Shown: positions 25,118 to 35,744, counted from the first letter of the stretch. The stretch is DNA of 64,000 nucleotides from Gp13-AA77 sp035946735 (GCA_035946735.1 DASYYZ010000055.1:183584-247583); one strand, 5' to 3'. Notes: generated by a model not told the origin, from the sequence alone. Numbers and translations: made by a program.

Positions 25118-25214
25118 GATTTTACTTTAGCATTCGCTCCCGAGCCGTGTGCGCGATTGGGCTAGAATCGAGGAGGAGGGCGCGCGCGCATCCCGCGCTC
25201 CGCCTGAGATCCTC

Positions 25215-26627
25215 ATGACTACCGATGCTTTCGCTCGCAGGCTTAGTCGCGTTATCCCGCCTGAGCGCGTCCTGTCGCGCCCGGAAGACCTGATGCTTTA
25301 TGAATACGACGGGCTCTCCTCGCGGCGCGTGCCGGACGCGGTGGTGTTCCCCGAGAGCACTGCCGAGGTGGTCTCCGTTGTGAAGCTTGCATCCGGCGCC
25401 GGAATTCCCGTGATTGCTCGTGGCGCCGGCACTGGGCTGAGCGGCGGGGCGGTGGTGACCGAGGGCGGAATCGTGGTCTCGCTTGCCCGCATGAAGCGCA
25501 TCCTCGAGATCGATCTCGAGAACTTGCGCGCGCGCGTGCAGCCCGGCCTCGTCAATCTCGACCTCACGCTCGCCGTGGCCGACCAGGGTTACTGCTTCGT
25601 CCCCGACCCTTCCAGCCAGAAGGCCTGCACGATTGGCGGGAACGTGGCTGAAAACTCCGGCGGTCCGCACACTCTCTGTTCGGGCGTGACCACGAACCAC
25701 GTGCTGGGGCTGGAAGTGGTGCTACCCGACGGCAGCGTGATCCATACGGGGGCGACGCACTGGGACCGGCCGGGCTACGACCTGACCGGGCTGGTGGTGG
25801 GTTCGGAGGGCACGCTGGGCATCGTCACCGAGATCACCGTCCGGCTGATGCGCCGTCCGGAGGCCGTCAAGACACTGCTTGCTACCTACGACCGCGTGGC
25901 CGATGCCACGGCCACCGTGGCTGCCGTAACCGCTTGCGGAATCACTCCCGCCGCTCTCGAAATGATGGACGGATTCACGTTGCGGGCGATCGAGGCCGCG
26001 ACTCACGCGGGTTACCCTCTCGATTCGGCCGCGGTGCTGCTGCTGGAATTGGAAGGCCTGAAGGAGGAAGTGGAAGAGGCCGCGGCGGCTCTCGAATCCG
26101 TTGCGCACCGGCATCATGCCAGGGAAGTGCGCACCGCGCGCACGGCAGAGGAGCGGGATCTGCTCTGGCGGGGGCGCAAGAACGCTTTCGGCGCCTTGGG
26201 CCGCATTTCGCCGAACTTCTACGTGCAGGACGGCGTTATCCCGCGCACGCGCCTGGTGGAGATGCTCGACTATATCGGTGAAGTGGAGAAACGCTCCGGC
26301 CAAAGGATCGGCAACATCTTTCATGCAGGCGATGGCAACCTGCATCCGCTGATCATGTTCGACGCTCGCGACCCGGAGCAGCGCGAGCGGACCTTGCATG
26401 CGGCCGAGGCCATCATGAGCAAGTGCGTGGAGCTGGGCGGATCGATAACAGGCGAGCACGGCGTCGGCATCGAAAAGAACGAGCTCATGCCGTTGATCTT
26501 CTCGGAAGAAGACCTTGACCTGATGCGCCGCATCAAGGCCGTATTCAATCCGCAAGGTCTGCTGAATCCCGGCAAGGTTCTGCCTTCAGGCAAGATGTGC
26601 GGGGAGCTGCGGATCCAAGTAAGTTAG
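25215..26627 (+). CDS. glcD: FAD-linked oxidase, glycolate oxidase subunit GlcD-like
   Basis: 470 aa from ATG at 25215 (MTTDAFARRLSR); the frame extends upstream without conservation. FAD-binding PCMH domain (PVIARGAGTGLSGGAV; IGGNVAENSGGPHTLCSG; VGSEGTLGIVTEI) and C-terminal FAD-oxidase domain with the metal/substrate region NIFHAGDGNLHPL and GSITGEHGVGIEKN. Oxidises glycolate or another 2-hydroxyacid such as D-lactate. No GlcE or GlcF gene follows within the window, so partner subunits must be elsewhere if needed. Confidence 0.88.
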   Translation: MTTDAFARRLSRVIPPERVLSRPEDLMLYEYDGLSSRRVPDAVVFPESTAEVVSVVKLASGAGIPVIARGAGTGLSGGAVVTEGGIVVSLARMKRILEIDLENLRARVQPGLVNLDLTLAVADQGYCFVPDPSSQKACTIGGNVAENSGGPHTLCSGVTTNHVLGLEVVLPDGSVIHTGATHWDRPGYDLTGLVVGSEGTLGIVTEITVRLMRRPEAVKTLLATYDRVADATATVAAVTACGITPAALEMMDGFTLRAIEAATHAGYPLDSAAVLLLELEGLKEEVEEAAAALESVAHRHHAREVRTARTAEERDLLWRGRKNAFGALGRISPNFYVQDGVIPRTRLVEMLDYIGEVEKRSGQRIGNIFHAGDGNLHPLIMFDARDPEQRERTLHAAEAIMSKCVELGGSITGEHGVGIEKNELMPLIFSEEDLDLMRRIKAVFNPQGLLNPGKVLPSGKMCGELRIQVS

Positions 26628-27143
26628 CTGCAAGTGATGAACTCCGTCCCAAAGCAGTCCTGCCTAGAGGACAGGAGACACGCTTTGACTCGTCCAGGAT
26701 GCCTGCCTTCTGGCCATCGCAAGTACTTCCTTCACTTATTCGGTGACCCTTCTCCATCACGCCTAACGTTGCCGAATTGCACGACATTCGCCTACCGGTA
26801 ACCTCCTAAATTGCGCGATACCGCCGCTTGCCTGGTGAGCAATCTTCTCTTGTTTCGCGCACTCCCGATGCTTACGTCCCCTGGCGCATTAGGAAGGACT
26901 TATTATGCGTCGTCAGATTTTGGCAGTTAAGCTGCCCTCTCATGAAATGCGGTTGGAACAGGTAATTCAGCCGCAAAACAGAAAAGGACTAGCCCGGGGG
27001 GTGGTCGCCGGTTCCAGTTCAAGCTCGTCCTACAACCTCGCCCGAACCGGACCAACGCGGTTCCCCATGAGAGCCACGAGCTGGCAGTACCGCGTCCTGA
27101 TCTGATTTTCGGACACCCTTCTGGCGAAAAGGGGAGACCTCAG
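26628..27143. other. Gap of 516 bases upstream of the BNR protein genes
   Basis: One short plus-strand frame (26905-27105, 66 codons, MRRQILAVKLPSHEMR...) has an AGGAAGGA sequence nine bases upstream. It contains a five-serine tract and no motif that I recognise, so it is not called as a gene. The rest shows nothing recognisable; it should contain the promoter of the 27144 gene. Confidence 0.4.
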
Positions 27144-29528
27144 ATGAGACGCAAGCTAGGTGTGCCCGAATGGACTATTTTCATGGCCGTTCTATTGACC
27201 TGCGGCGTGTCATTGTCGCTGACCGCTCTTCGGCCACGCTCCGAAGAGTCGGATCGCGGTGGCGGCGACGATCCGGCCAAGCGTACTGAGTGGTTTCGAG
27301 CGCAGCGCGCGTACCCGCTCGATCATATTCCCGCCGGCGCGCGTCTGCGTTCCATCGAGCAGCTCAAGGCAAAACTGCAGTCCGATCCGCCGGGAGCACT
27401 TGCCGGCTTGTCGTGGACCTTACTTGGTCCCGAACCGACCAATGCCGGATTCCCCTATCCCACTACTTCGGGTCGCGTCACCGCGCTTGCCGTGGATCCA
27501 GACAATCCGAGCCACGTGTATCTGGGCGCAGCTGAGGGCGGAATCTGGGAAACGACCAACGGCGGAGTTTCCTGGATGCCGCTGACGGACGCGCAACCCT
27601 CACTCGCGACCGGCTCGATCGCGCTCGCGCCATCGAACCCGGAGATCATTTACGTCGGCACCGGCGAGGAAGACTTCTCCACGGATAGCTACTACGGCGC
27701 CGGCATTCTGAAATCAACCAATGGTGGAGACACCTGGACCTCGATCCCGGGCCCCTTCGCCAGCGGCCAGATGTACATCGGATCGATGGCCGTGCACCCC
27801 ACGAATTCAAACATTGTCCTGGCTGGAACGAACACGGGACTCTTCCGGTCAACCGACGGCGGGGACACCTGGACTCAAGTGCTGTCCGGAGCCGCGTGCA
27901 CGGGGGCCATCTTCAATCCGGCCAATGGAAATACGGCTTATGCCGCACTCGGAAGCATCTGGGGCAACACCAACAATGGCGTCTATGTCTCCTCCAATTC
28001 GGGTCAGACCTGGACGCTGGACGGCGGCAGCGGAAGCCAGGCTTTGCCTACCCTTCACATAGGGCGCATTGCGCTCGCGATTTCACCCTCGAGCCCTTCG
28101 ACGCTCTTCGCCAGTATCGGTAATTCGTCGAACAGCAACCTCCTGGGCTTGTATCAAACCACCAATGGCGGCTCAACCTGGACCCAGCTCTCCATTCCGA
28201 ACTACTGCGCGCCTCAATGCTGGTATGACAACGTTGTGGCCGTCGATCCCACCAATCCCAATGTGATATTCGCGGGCGGATCGGAAGAAAACGGCACTCT
28301 GTTTCAGTCGCTCAATGGAGGCAAGGCGTGGACCGATGTCACGCTCGGAGGCAATCTCGTTGAACTGCACCAGGACCATCATGCCCTGGCCTTCTCCGCC
28401 GACGGCGCAACGCTTTACGTTGGCAATGATGGAGGCTCCTGGAGCACTAGCAATCCGACTACGCTATATCCTAATTGGACCAGTCTCAACGGCACCCTCG
28501 CGATCACACAGTTCTATACCGAGCCTTCGATCGCCCCGAACAATCCGAACCTGGCCTTCGGCGGCACCCAGGACAACGGAATCCAACAGTACACAGGGGG
28601 TCTGACCTGGAATTATGGATGGTGCGGCGATGCCGCATGGACCGCGATCGACTTCAAAGTGACGAGCACTGTTTACGCGAGCTGCACGCAGTATGACGTG
28701 GAGAAGTCCACCCAAGGCGGCGGATTCACAACCTGGAACCCTGCCAACTCCGGGATCAGCACCGGCGACCGAATGCAATTCATTCCGCCGCTGGTCATGG
28801 ACCCTCGTAATAATCTGACGCTCTTCTTCGGGTCCTACCGCGTTTACCAAACCACGAACGGAGCCGGCTCCTGGCAAACCATCTCTTCCGATCTCACGGG
28901 CGGATCGGGAAGTATTACTACCGTCGCGGTATCGCCCACCAACGACAAGATACTCTACGTTGGCACGAGTCACGGCCAAGTCCAGATGACCACCAACGCC
29001 GGCAGCGGCGCCACCTGGACGAACGTTAGCACCGGACTGCCGAACAGGTCCATTACCCAGATCGCGGTCAGTCCGACTACTTCGTCGACCGCTTACGTAT
29101 CCTACTCCGGATTCCCGGGCGTCGGCGGTCACATCTATCACACTACTAACAGCGGGACATCCTGGAAGGATATCAGTACCGGCTTGCCGGATACTCCGGT
29201 GGACGACATCCTGGTGGATCCAACCTATGCCAACACTTTGTATGCGGCCACGGACATCGGCGTCTTCTACACCACTAACGGCGGCACAACCTGGACAGCC
29301 TTGGTGGACGGTCTGCCGAACGTCGCGGTTTTGGGGCTGAAGATGTACGTACCAACCCACACTCTTTGGGCCGCCACGCATGGCCGTGGGGTTTGGAGCA
29401 TCAGCGCGGCAACTCTGGCAATGTCCCGCGACAGCGCAAGACCAAACGGCGTTATCGCACGGACGGAACGGCGTTTGGTCCCGCTTGACAGGACGCTTCT
29501 CGGCGGCATTCAGTCCCGCCGCCGATAA
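27144..29528 (+). CDS. Secreted BNR/Vps10-like propeller protein
   Basis: 794 aa. N-terminal membrane or signal segment (TIFMAVLLTCGVSLSLTAL), then a conserved WFRAQRAYPLDHIPAGARL motif at about residues 51-69. The rest is made of repeated sialidase/BNR-type blades carrying Asp-box-like TTNGGxTWT turns (TTNGGVSW, STNGGDTW, STDGGDTW, TTNGGSTW, TTNAGSG, TTNGGTTW). Similar to exo-glucanase or photosystem-assembly type WD40/YVTN/BNR proteins, but no sialidase or glucanase catalytic residues could be assigned. Paralogous to the first ~780 residues of the next gene. Probably extracellular. Confidence 0.85.
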   Translation: MRRKLGVPEWTIFMAVLLTCGVSLSLTALRPRSEESDRGGGDDPAKRTEWFRAQRAYPLDHIPAGARLRSIEQLKAKLQSDPPGALAGLSWTLLGPEPTNAGFPYPTTSGRVTALAVDPDNPSHVYLGAAEGGIWETTNGGVSWMPLTDAQPSLATGSIALAPSNPEIIYVGTGEEDFSTDSYYGAGILKSTNGGDTWTSIPGPFASGQMYIGSMAVHPTNSNIVLAGTNTGLFRSTDGGDTWTQVLSGAACTGAIFNPANGNTAYAALGSIWGNTNNGVYVSSNSGQTWTLDGGSGSQALPTLHIGRIALAISPSSPSTLFASIGNSSNSNLLGLYQTTNGGSTWTQLSIPNYCAPQCWYDNVVAVDPTNPNVIFAGGSEENGTLFQSLNGGKAWTDVTLGGNLVELHQDHHALAFSADGATLYVGNDGGSWSTSNPTTLYPNWTSLNGTLAITQFYTEPSIAPNNPNLAFGGTQDNGIQQYTGGLTWNYGWCGDAAWTAIDFKVTSTVYASCTQYDVEKSTQGGGFTTWNPANSGISTGDRMQFIPPLVMDPRNNLTLFFGSYRVYQTTNGAGSWQTISSDLTGGSGSITTVAVSPTNDKILYVGTSHGQVQMTTNAGSGATWTNVSTGLPNRSITQIAVSPTTSSTAYVSYSGFPGVGGHIYHTTNSGTSWKDISTGLPDTPVDDILVDPTYANTLYAATDIGVFYTTNGGTTWTALVDGLPNVAVLGLKMYVPTHTLWAATHGRGVWSISAATLAMSRDSARPNGVIARTERRLVPLDRTLLGGIQSRRR

Positions 29529-29643
29529 AGAAGGTTTGACTAGGCGCCAAGGTTTAGATTCGTGATTGCGGCTTCGCAAACCCAGGCATCAGCCGGGGAA
29601 CTCGGAACTCGAACGGCGAATCCTTAATGGACTCGGGAGGCTC

Positions 29644-32600
29644 ATGAGCCGCACAGTCTTTCGTGCCTTTGGAACGCTGCTCCTTGCGCTATTCGCCGTC
29701 ACTCAGGTTTGCCTTGCCCAGAAGCCTGCCGGCCCGACGGGCTCCCTCAGATCAGGATCCCGGGTGAGTGCCCGCGGCGATCGGGACTCGCCTGAGGATA
29801 TCCGCCAGCGCGAAGATTGGTTTTATCACCAGCGCGCCTCCCCCATGAAGAATGTTCCCGCCGGCGCCCGCTTGAACGCCCTCAAGCAGTTTTCCGGCAT
29901 GTCCGTGCAAAAAAACGCCGCGGGCGTCCCGGCTTGGGCCGCTATCGGACCCCAGCCGACGAATGGACCGTTTCCCTACTTCCCGACCTCCGGCCGCGTC
30001 ACCGCCCTGGCCCTTGATCCGAGCGATCCTAGCGATAACACGGTCTACCTCGGGTCCGCAGAAGGCGGTGTCTGGAAAACAACTGACGGAGGTCAGGTCT
30101 GGAGCCCGCTTACGGACGCCGAGGCTTCCCTCGCCGTCGGTTCGATCGCCATTGACCCCACGAACCCGAGCACGATTTACGTGGGCACTGGCGAGGAAAA
30201 CTTCAATTTCGACGCGTACTATGGCGCCGGCATCCTGAAATCCACTAACGGTGGCAGTTCCTGGACACAGTATCCCGGTCCGTTTGCAGGCGCATCCGGG
30301 TCCGATTCATATTCCGGCGGAGCCTATATCGGCTCGCTCGCCGTCGATCCCGCGAACAGCTCGATTCTGCTGGCGGCGGTCGAAGGAGGGCCATCTGGAA
30401 GCGGAGTCTACCGGTCGTCGAACTCCGGAGTAACTTGGACGAACGTGCAACCGGGGGTCGCGGCGACTGAGGTCATATTCGATCCGGTGAACCATGGCGT
30501 CGCTTATGCATCTCTGGGCGACGTGCTTGGCGACGCATCCGGGAACGGCGTGTTCAAGTCAACTGACTCGGGGCAAACCTGGTCAGCGGATAACGGAACC
30601 GGGCTCGCTGCCCTTCCGGTCGGCTCTGCTGGCCGGATCGAACTTGCTATAGCTCCCGGTGATCCCTCCGTGCTGTACGCAAGTGTGGGGGCCAGCTACC
30701 TGGAGGGCGGCTACCTGCTGGGGCTGTACAGCACGTCCGATGCGGGCCTGAATTGGTATCTCACGAACGCGCCGGACTACTGCAATCCGCAATGCTGGTA
30801 TGACGACACCGTTCGCGTCGACCCGGTTAACCCCCAGGTGATTTGGGCAGGCGGCTCCGCCGCGGAAGTGAACGGCTCGTTTTACGTCGGCCAGCTGCTC
30901 CAATCCCTTGACGGCGGAAACACCTGGCAGGACATCAGCCAGGGGGCCAACGGGGCCGACCTGCACCCTGACATTCACGCTGTCGCCTTCTCCGCCGACG
31001 GCAGCAAGGTCTATGTGGGAAATGACGGGGGCGTTTGGAGCACCTCGAATGTAACGGCGAACCTCGTGAGCTGGAACAACCTGAATACTTCTCTCGCAAT
31101 CACGCAATTCTATTCGGGGATGTCGATCGATCCCAACGCCTCGGGTCTGGCCTTCGGTGGAACTCAGGACAACGGGACCCAGCAGTACAGCAGCAACGTG
31201 GCTTGGCAAGATCCCGGCCCCTGCGGCGACGGCAGTTGGACAGCAATCGATCCGTCCACCTTCCCTGATACGATCTATGCGGCCTGCGCGGGCTCCGTAG
31301 ATATCTGGAAGTCGACTCTGGGCGGCGGCTCGGGAACCTGGTATTCAGCTAGCTATGGGATCGATCCGTATGACTTGCTGAACTTCGTCCCCCCCCTGGT
31401 CATCGATGCCTTCAATCCGCAGACTTTGTACTACGGCACGTACCAGGTCTACCAGAGCCTGGACGGCGCCAACACCTGGATGCCGATGCTGAATAGCGGT
31501 ACTAGCGGAACGCTCACCACGATTGCCGTGGCGCCGAGCGGTTCGGGAACAGTGTATGAAGGATCGGACGGCGGCCAGGTGGCAATGACGCGCAACGCCA
31601 ACCTGGGCTTGGGGTCAACCTGGAATACCGTCACGCCATTTAGTCTGAACCGGTACGTGACGCAGATTACCGTGGCGCCCAACAGCGCAAACACCGCCTA
31701 CGTGACGTATTCCGGCTTCTCGGGCTTCACGGATACTTACGGCCATGTTTTCGAGACGCTCAACGGCGGAAGCACGTGGTCCGACATCAGCGGAAATCTG
31801 CCCAACATCCCTGTCAACGACATCGCGGTCGATCCCGAGCTTCCGGGCACCCTCTACGTGGCGACCGATCTGGGAGTCTTCTCTACGAGCAACGGCGGAA
31901 CAAGCTGGGCATTCGTCGGAACCGGGCTTCCTAACGTGGCTGTACTGAGCCTGAAGCTGCACGAAGTCTCCCGGACCCTGCGCGCAGCCTCGCATGGACG
32001 CAGCGCTTGGGATTTGAGCCTTGGAAGCAGCGGCAAATATCCGCTGACGGTGAATGAAACGGGCCAGGGGACGGTCACCAGCACCGACGGGATGATCAGC
32101 TGTGTCAGTGGCGCCGGCGCCTGCACGGCGGTCTATCTGCCCGGAACTTCGGTGACCTTGAATGCGAGCGCCGGATCAAACGCAAGCTTCGGGGGCTGGG
32201 GCGGCGCTTGCAGTGGTACCGGTTCATGCACCCTCGTCATGAACGGCAGTCAGAACGTCAGGGCCGGCTTTACGGCGGCCCAAGTGACGCTCACGGTTGG
32301 CAACGTCGGGCAGGGTACGATCACCAGCCTCGACGGCGCGATCAATTGCACGGCGACCTATTGCAGCGCGAGCTATCCCGTCGGAACCACGGTGACCATC
32401 GATGCCCTCGCGGCCTCCGGTTGGCTCTTTAGCGGCTGGGTCGGCGCCTGCAACAGCGTGGTTGACCCGTGCAGCATCGTGATGACCAGCGATCTCTCAG
32501 TGGTGGCCTATTTCAACCTATACCAGCCCGAGTATACGCTCTCGATCAGCGAATCGGGTCAAGGCACGGTAACCAGTACCGACGGGCTGATCAACTGCAC

Positions 32601-35600
32601 GAACGGCGGCGGGGCCTGCGCGAACTCCTACGCGGGCGGCGCCATTGTCACTTTGAACGCTACCCCGGCAACCGGCTGGACCTTTTCAGGCTGGGGCGGA
32701 GTCTGCAGCGGCGGGGGTTCATGTGTCGTGGTCATGGACGCCGGCTTAAGCATCCCTGCAACATTCGCTGCGCCTCCCGCTCTGCCTCCCGTGCCTCTAA
32801 TAGAAGCTCCGCTCAGTCCAGGAGCGGCTGTGCCGGGTCACGCTGCCTTCACTCTTACGGTGAATGGTGCCGGTTTCACCAGCACGTCCGTGGTGAATTG
32901 GAGCGGAAGCCCGCGCGCGACCACATTCGTCAGCAGCAGGCAATTGCAAGCCTCGATACTAAGTTCAGACGTAGCCACGCAAGGCACGGCATCGGTGACG
33001 GTATCGAACCCCGCGCCCGGCGCCGCAAACTCTAATTCCCAGCCTTTTTTCGTAACAACTTCGATCCCGGCGGTCGTCTTCAACAGCGCAACCAGGGGAA
33101 CTGATGTCGGGCCCATGGCGGTTGCCACCGGTGATTTCAATCACGACGGACGGGCGGACCTGGCCGTGGTCACCAACTCCTCGACCTTGGAAATCTTTCT
33201 TGGGAATGGCAACGGTACGTTCACGGTCAAGGAGGACATCACCACTGACTACCAGCCGGTCGCGGTGGTTGCAGGAGACTTCAACAACGACGGAAATCTC
33301 GATTTGGCCCTGGCGAGCTACTACGCTGTTTCCATCTTCCTGGGAAATGGCGATGGGACTTTTCAAGCAGGTCTGGATACCGATCTCTACCCCCTTCAAC
33401 CAGTGTCACTGGCGGTTGGCGATTTCAATGGCGATGGGTATCTCGATCTTGCGGCCGGCGATTACTCGCTGGGTCGGATTGATGCGCTGTTAGGGTCCGG
33501 CAACGGCTATTTCCAGGCGCCCATCGAGGTCGGCAACGTCACTTACCCGCTGTCGCTGGTTTCAAGCGATTTTAATGGCGACGGCAAACTCGACCTGGCT
33601 TCCGCTGACTCCGAGAGCGGCACCGTTTCCGTTTTTCTCGGCGCCGGTGATGGTAATTTCGGGGCGGGAACCCAGTATGCAGCGGGAGGCTCTCCCCGAG
33701 CGCTCGTCACTGCTGATTTCAACGGAGACGGGATCCCCGACCTGGCTGCCGCCACCAACAACCCAAGCGGAGTTTCCGTGCTACTCGGCAAGGCTGGCGG
33801 AAGCTTTTCAGCTCCGGTTACCTATTCCGCGGGCGACCTTCCCTACGCGCTCGTCACCGAAGATTTCAATGGCGACGGCGTCCCCGATCTCGCGTTGGCT
33901 GACGCTGCAGCCAACACCGTTGTGCTTTTCCTGGGAGACGGCCACGGTTCGTTTGGCGCGCCGGCCAGCTTCGCCACCGGCAACGAGCCGCTATCCGTCT
34001 CGGCTGCCGATTTCAATCTGGATGGAAGGGCGGACCTCGTCACCGCCAACTTTACTGACGGCGACCTGTCGATCCTTACCGCCACGCCATTTAATCTGGC
34101 GCTCGTTCCAGGTTCGCTCGCGCAAATCCAGGTGGGCGCCAATGGGGCGATCTGGGGAATCAATTCTCTTCAGCAGGTCCTTTATTTCAACACCCAGACC
34201 AAGGCCTGGGTGACTGTCCCCGGTGCGTTGAGCCAGATCTCCGTGGGTGCGGACAGCTCAGTGTGGGGGATCAACGCGTCCCACGCGGTCTATCGTTATG
34301 AACCGGCGACCAACACTTGGGACCTGATGCCGGGCCAGATGGCGCAGATTGCAGTCGGGTTCACGGACAACGTGTGGGGCGTGAATCCGGCCGCTCAAGT
34401 CTACCGTTACGACCCGTCTACTCAGAATTGGGACCTGATGCCCGGGTTGGCGAGCCAGGTGGCGGTCGGTCCCGATGGTTCGGTGTGGGCGATCAATTCG
34501 TCGAATTCTGTATCTCACTTCAACATCCGCAAGCAGAATTGGGATACCTTTGCGGGAGCGCAGTTAACCCAGATCGCGGTCGGATACGGAGGCGTGGTGT
34601 GGGGCGCGAATGCGCGGACCAGCCAGATCTACCAATTCTCGACTGCGACTCAAAGTTTCGTGCTCGTCCCCGGCACGTTTACCCAGGTTTCGGTGGCGAC
34701 CGATGGCACGGTCTGGGCGGTCAACAACGGGAACGCGAATGCCTACCACTATAATCCGGGCCTGCCCGCCACTTACCCCTGGGACGTCGTTCCGGCCTCC
34801 GCGCCGCTCGCGCAGATATCGGCCGGATACGCGGGAGCCGTGTGGGCTATCAGCTCCAGCGGCAGCGTTTTTGAAGTCTTGCCCGCCTACACTGCTCCGG
34901 CCAAGGCTCTGCGACAGGTGGCGGGTGGGCTCACCCAGTTGGCGGTTGCCGCCGATGGCGCGGTCTGGGGTCTCAACAGCTCCGGCAACATATACGCTTT
35001 CAACCTGGCAACCCAGAACTGGGACCTTGTCGCCGGCGGCCTCAGTCAAATTGCGGTCGGGTTCGGGGGCGCCGTCTGGGGCCTCAACTCAAAGCAGCAG
35101 ATCTACAACTTCAACCCTCAGACTCAGAGCTGGAGCCTGATTCCGGGTGTGCTCACCCAGATCGCGGTGGGTTCGGCGAATGCGGTTTGGGGCATCAACT
35201 CGAGCGGCCAGGTCTTCCAGTACAGCAATCAGAATTGGTACCTGAGGGCGGGGCTGACCGCGCTCGGGATCGCGGTGGCCGAGGACGGCACGGTGTGGGG
35301 ACTGAACGCTCAGCAACAGGTTTACAGCTACAGCAGCCAGACGCAAAGCTGGCAACAGGTTTCCGGGCTTCTGAAACAGCTCGCGGTGGGCTCGGCCACG
35401 TCCATTTGGGGAATAAACTCCTCCGAAGATGTCTACAGCTATAATACCGGGACCAAAGCATGGGGCTTGATTTCGGGGCAATTAAAGCAGCTCGGAATGG
35501 GCTTGGACGGCGTTGCCTGGGGTTTCAACAACACGGGCACGGTCTATGAATATGACGCCGCTACCGCAAGCTGGAATCAGATCAGCGGGAGCACGCTGGC

Positions 35601-35670
35601 GGCGATAGCAGTGGCCGCTGACGAGGTGGTCTGGGGATTGAACAGCACCCAGATCTATCGGGCCCACTGA
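29644..35670 (+). CDS. Giant secreted multi-propeller protein (2008 aa)
   Basis: ATG at 29644, with GGGAGG upstream, begins a clear signal peptide (AFGTLLLALFAVTQVCLA). Residues about 50-795: BNR/Vps10-like blades as in the preceding gene. About 798-1040: three ~80-residue InlB-B-like repeats, the first and third opening GQGTVTSTDG, the second GQGTITSLDG, with four cysteines each. About 1045-1140: a TIG/Ig-like domain (FTLTVNGAGFTSTSVVNW). About 1152-1482: seven FG-GAP/VCBS repeats with Ca-binding DFNGDGxxDL loops. About 1486-2008: fourteen tectonin-type repeats (QIAVGxxGxVWGINS). No enzymatic motif, sorting or anchoring signal is evident. Suggests a large extracellular adhesin or glycan-binding scaffold. 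Confidence 0.85.
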   Translation: MSRTVFRAFGTLLLALFAVTQVCLAQKPAGPTGSLRSGSRVSARGDRDSPEDIRQREDWFYHQRASPMKNVPAGARLNALKQFSGMSVQKNAAGVPAWAAIGPQPTNGPFPYFPTSGRVTALALDPSDPSDNTVYLGSAEGGVWKTTDGGQVWSPLTDAEASLAVGSIAIDPTNPSTIYVGTGEENFNFDAYYGAGILKSTNGGSSWTQYPGPFAGASGSDSYSGGAYIGSLAVDPANSSILLAAVEGGPSGSGVYRSSNSGVTWTNVQPGVAATEVIFDPVNHGVAYASLGDVLGDASGNGVFKSTDSGQTWSADNGTGLAALPVGSAGRIELAIAPGDPSVLYASVGASYLEGGYLLGLYSTSDAGLNWYLTNAPDYCNPQCWYDDTVRVDPVNPQVIWAGGSAAEVNGSFYVGQLLQSLDGGNTWQDISQGANGADLHPDIHAVAFSADGSKVYVGNDGGVWSTSNVTANLVSWNNLNTSLAITQFYSGMSIDPNASGLAFGGTQDNGTQQYSSNVAWQDPGPCGDGSWTAIDPSTFPDTIYAACAGSVDIWKSTLGGGSGTWYSASYGIDPYDLLNFVPPLVIDAFNPQTLYYGTYQVYQSLDGANTWMPMLNSGTSGTLTTIAVAPSGSGTVYEGSDGGQVAMTRNANLGLGSTWNTVTPFSLNRYVTQITVAPNSANTAYVTYSGFSGFTDTYGHVFETLNGGSTWSDISGNLPNIPVNDIAVDPELPGTLYVATDLGVFSTSNGGTSWAFVGTGLPNVAVLSLKLHEVSRTLRAASHGRSAWDLSLGSSGKYPLTVNETGQGTVTSTDGMISCVSGAGACTAVYLPGTSVTLNASAGSNASFGGWGGACSGTGSCTLVMNGSQNVRAGFTAAQVTLTVGNVGQGTITSLDGAINCTATYCSASYPVGTTVTIDALAASGWLFSGWVGACNSVVDPCSIVMTSDLSVVAYFNLYQPEYTLSISESGQGTVTSTDGLINCTNGGGACANSYAGGAIVTLNATPATGWTFSGWGGVCSGGGSCVVVMDAGLSIPATFAAPPALPPVPLIEAPLSPGAAVPGHAAFTLTVNGAGFTSTSVVNWSGSPRATTFVSSRQLQASILSSDVATQGTASVTVSNPAPGAANSNSQPFFVTTSIPAVVFNSATRGTDVGPMAVATGDFNHDGRADLAVVTNSSTLEIFLGNGNGTFTVKEDITTDYQPVAVVAGDFNNDGNLDLALASYYAVSIFLGNGDGTFQAGLDTDLYPLQPVSLAVGDFNGDGYLDLAAGDYSLGRIDALLGSGNGYFQAPIEVGNVTYPLSLVSSDFNGDGKLDLASADSESGTVSVFLGAGDGNFGAGTQYAAGGSPRALVTADFNGDGIPDLAAATNNPSGVSVLLGKAGGSFSAPVTYSAGDLPYALVTEDFNGDGVPDLALADAAANTVVLFLGDGHGSFGAPASFATGNEPLSVSAADFNLDGRADLVTANFTDGDLSILTATPFNLALVPGSLAQIQVGANGAIWGINSLQQVLYFNTQTKAWVTVPGALSQISVGADSSVWGINASHAVYRYEPATNTWDLMPGQMAQIAVGFTDNVWGVNPAAQVYRYDPSTQNWDLMPGLASQVAVGPDGSVWAINSSNSVSHFNIRKQNWDTFAGAQLTQIAVGYGGVVWGANARTSQIYQFSTATQSFVLVPGTFTQVSVATDGTVWAVNNGNANAYHYNPGLPATYPWDVVPASAPLAQISAGYAGAVWAISSSGSVFEVLPAYTAPAKALRQVAGGLTQLAVAADGAVWGLNSSGNIYAFNLATQNWDLVAGGLSQIAVGFGGAVWGLNSKQQIYNFNPQTQSWSLIPGVLTQIAVGSANAVWGINSSGQVFQYSNQNWYLRAGLTALGIAVAEDGTVWGLNAQQQVYSYSSQTQSWQQVSGLLKQLAVGSATSIWGINSSEDVYSYNTGTKAWGLISGQLKQLGMGLDGVAWGFNNTGTVYEYDAATASWNQISGSTLAAIAVAADEVVWGLNSTQIYRAH

Positions 35671-35744
35671 CCTCTGGAGGCGGGAAAACGGCAGAGCCCC
35701 CTCCAGCCTGCGCCGGGGTAAAGGTCTGGGGTAGGATACCTCTC

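Noticed and set aside
26905..27105. 66-codon ORF with AGGAAGGA upstream
   Set aside because: Serine tract and no conserved motif; kept only as a note in the gap entry.
28464..29579. 371-codon minus-strand ORF
   Set aside because: Antisense shadow of the BNR protein gene; no ribosome site or family motif.
34100..35667. Regular repeats that might suggest a CRISPR or satellite array
   Set aside because: Period of about 111-117 bases with intact codons; they are protein repeats (tectonin type), not DNA repeats with spacers.
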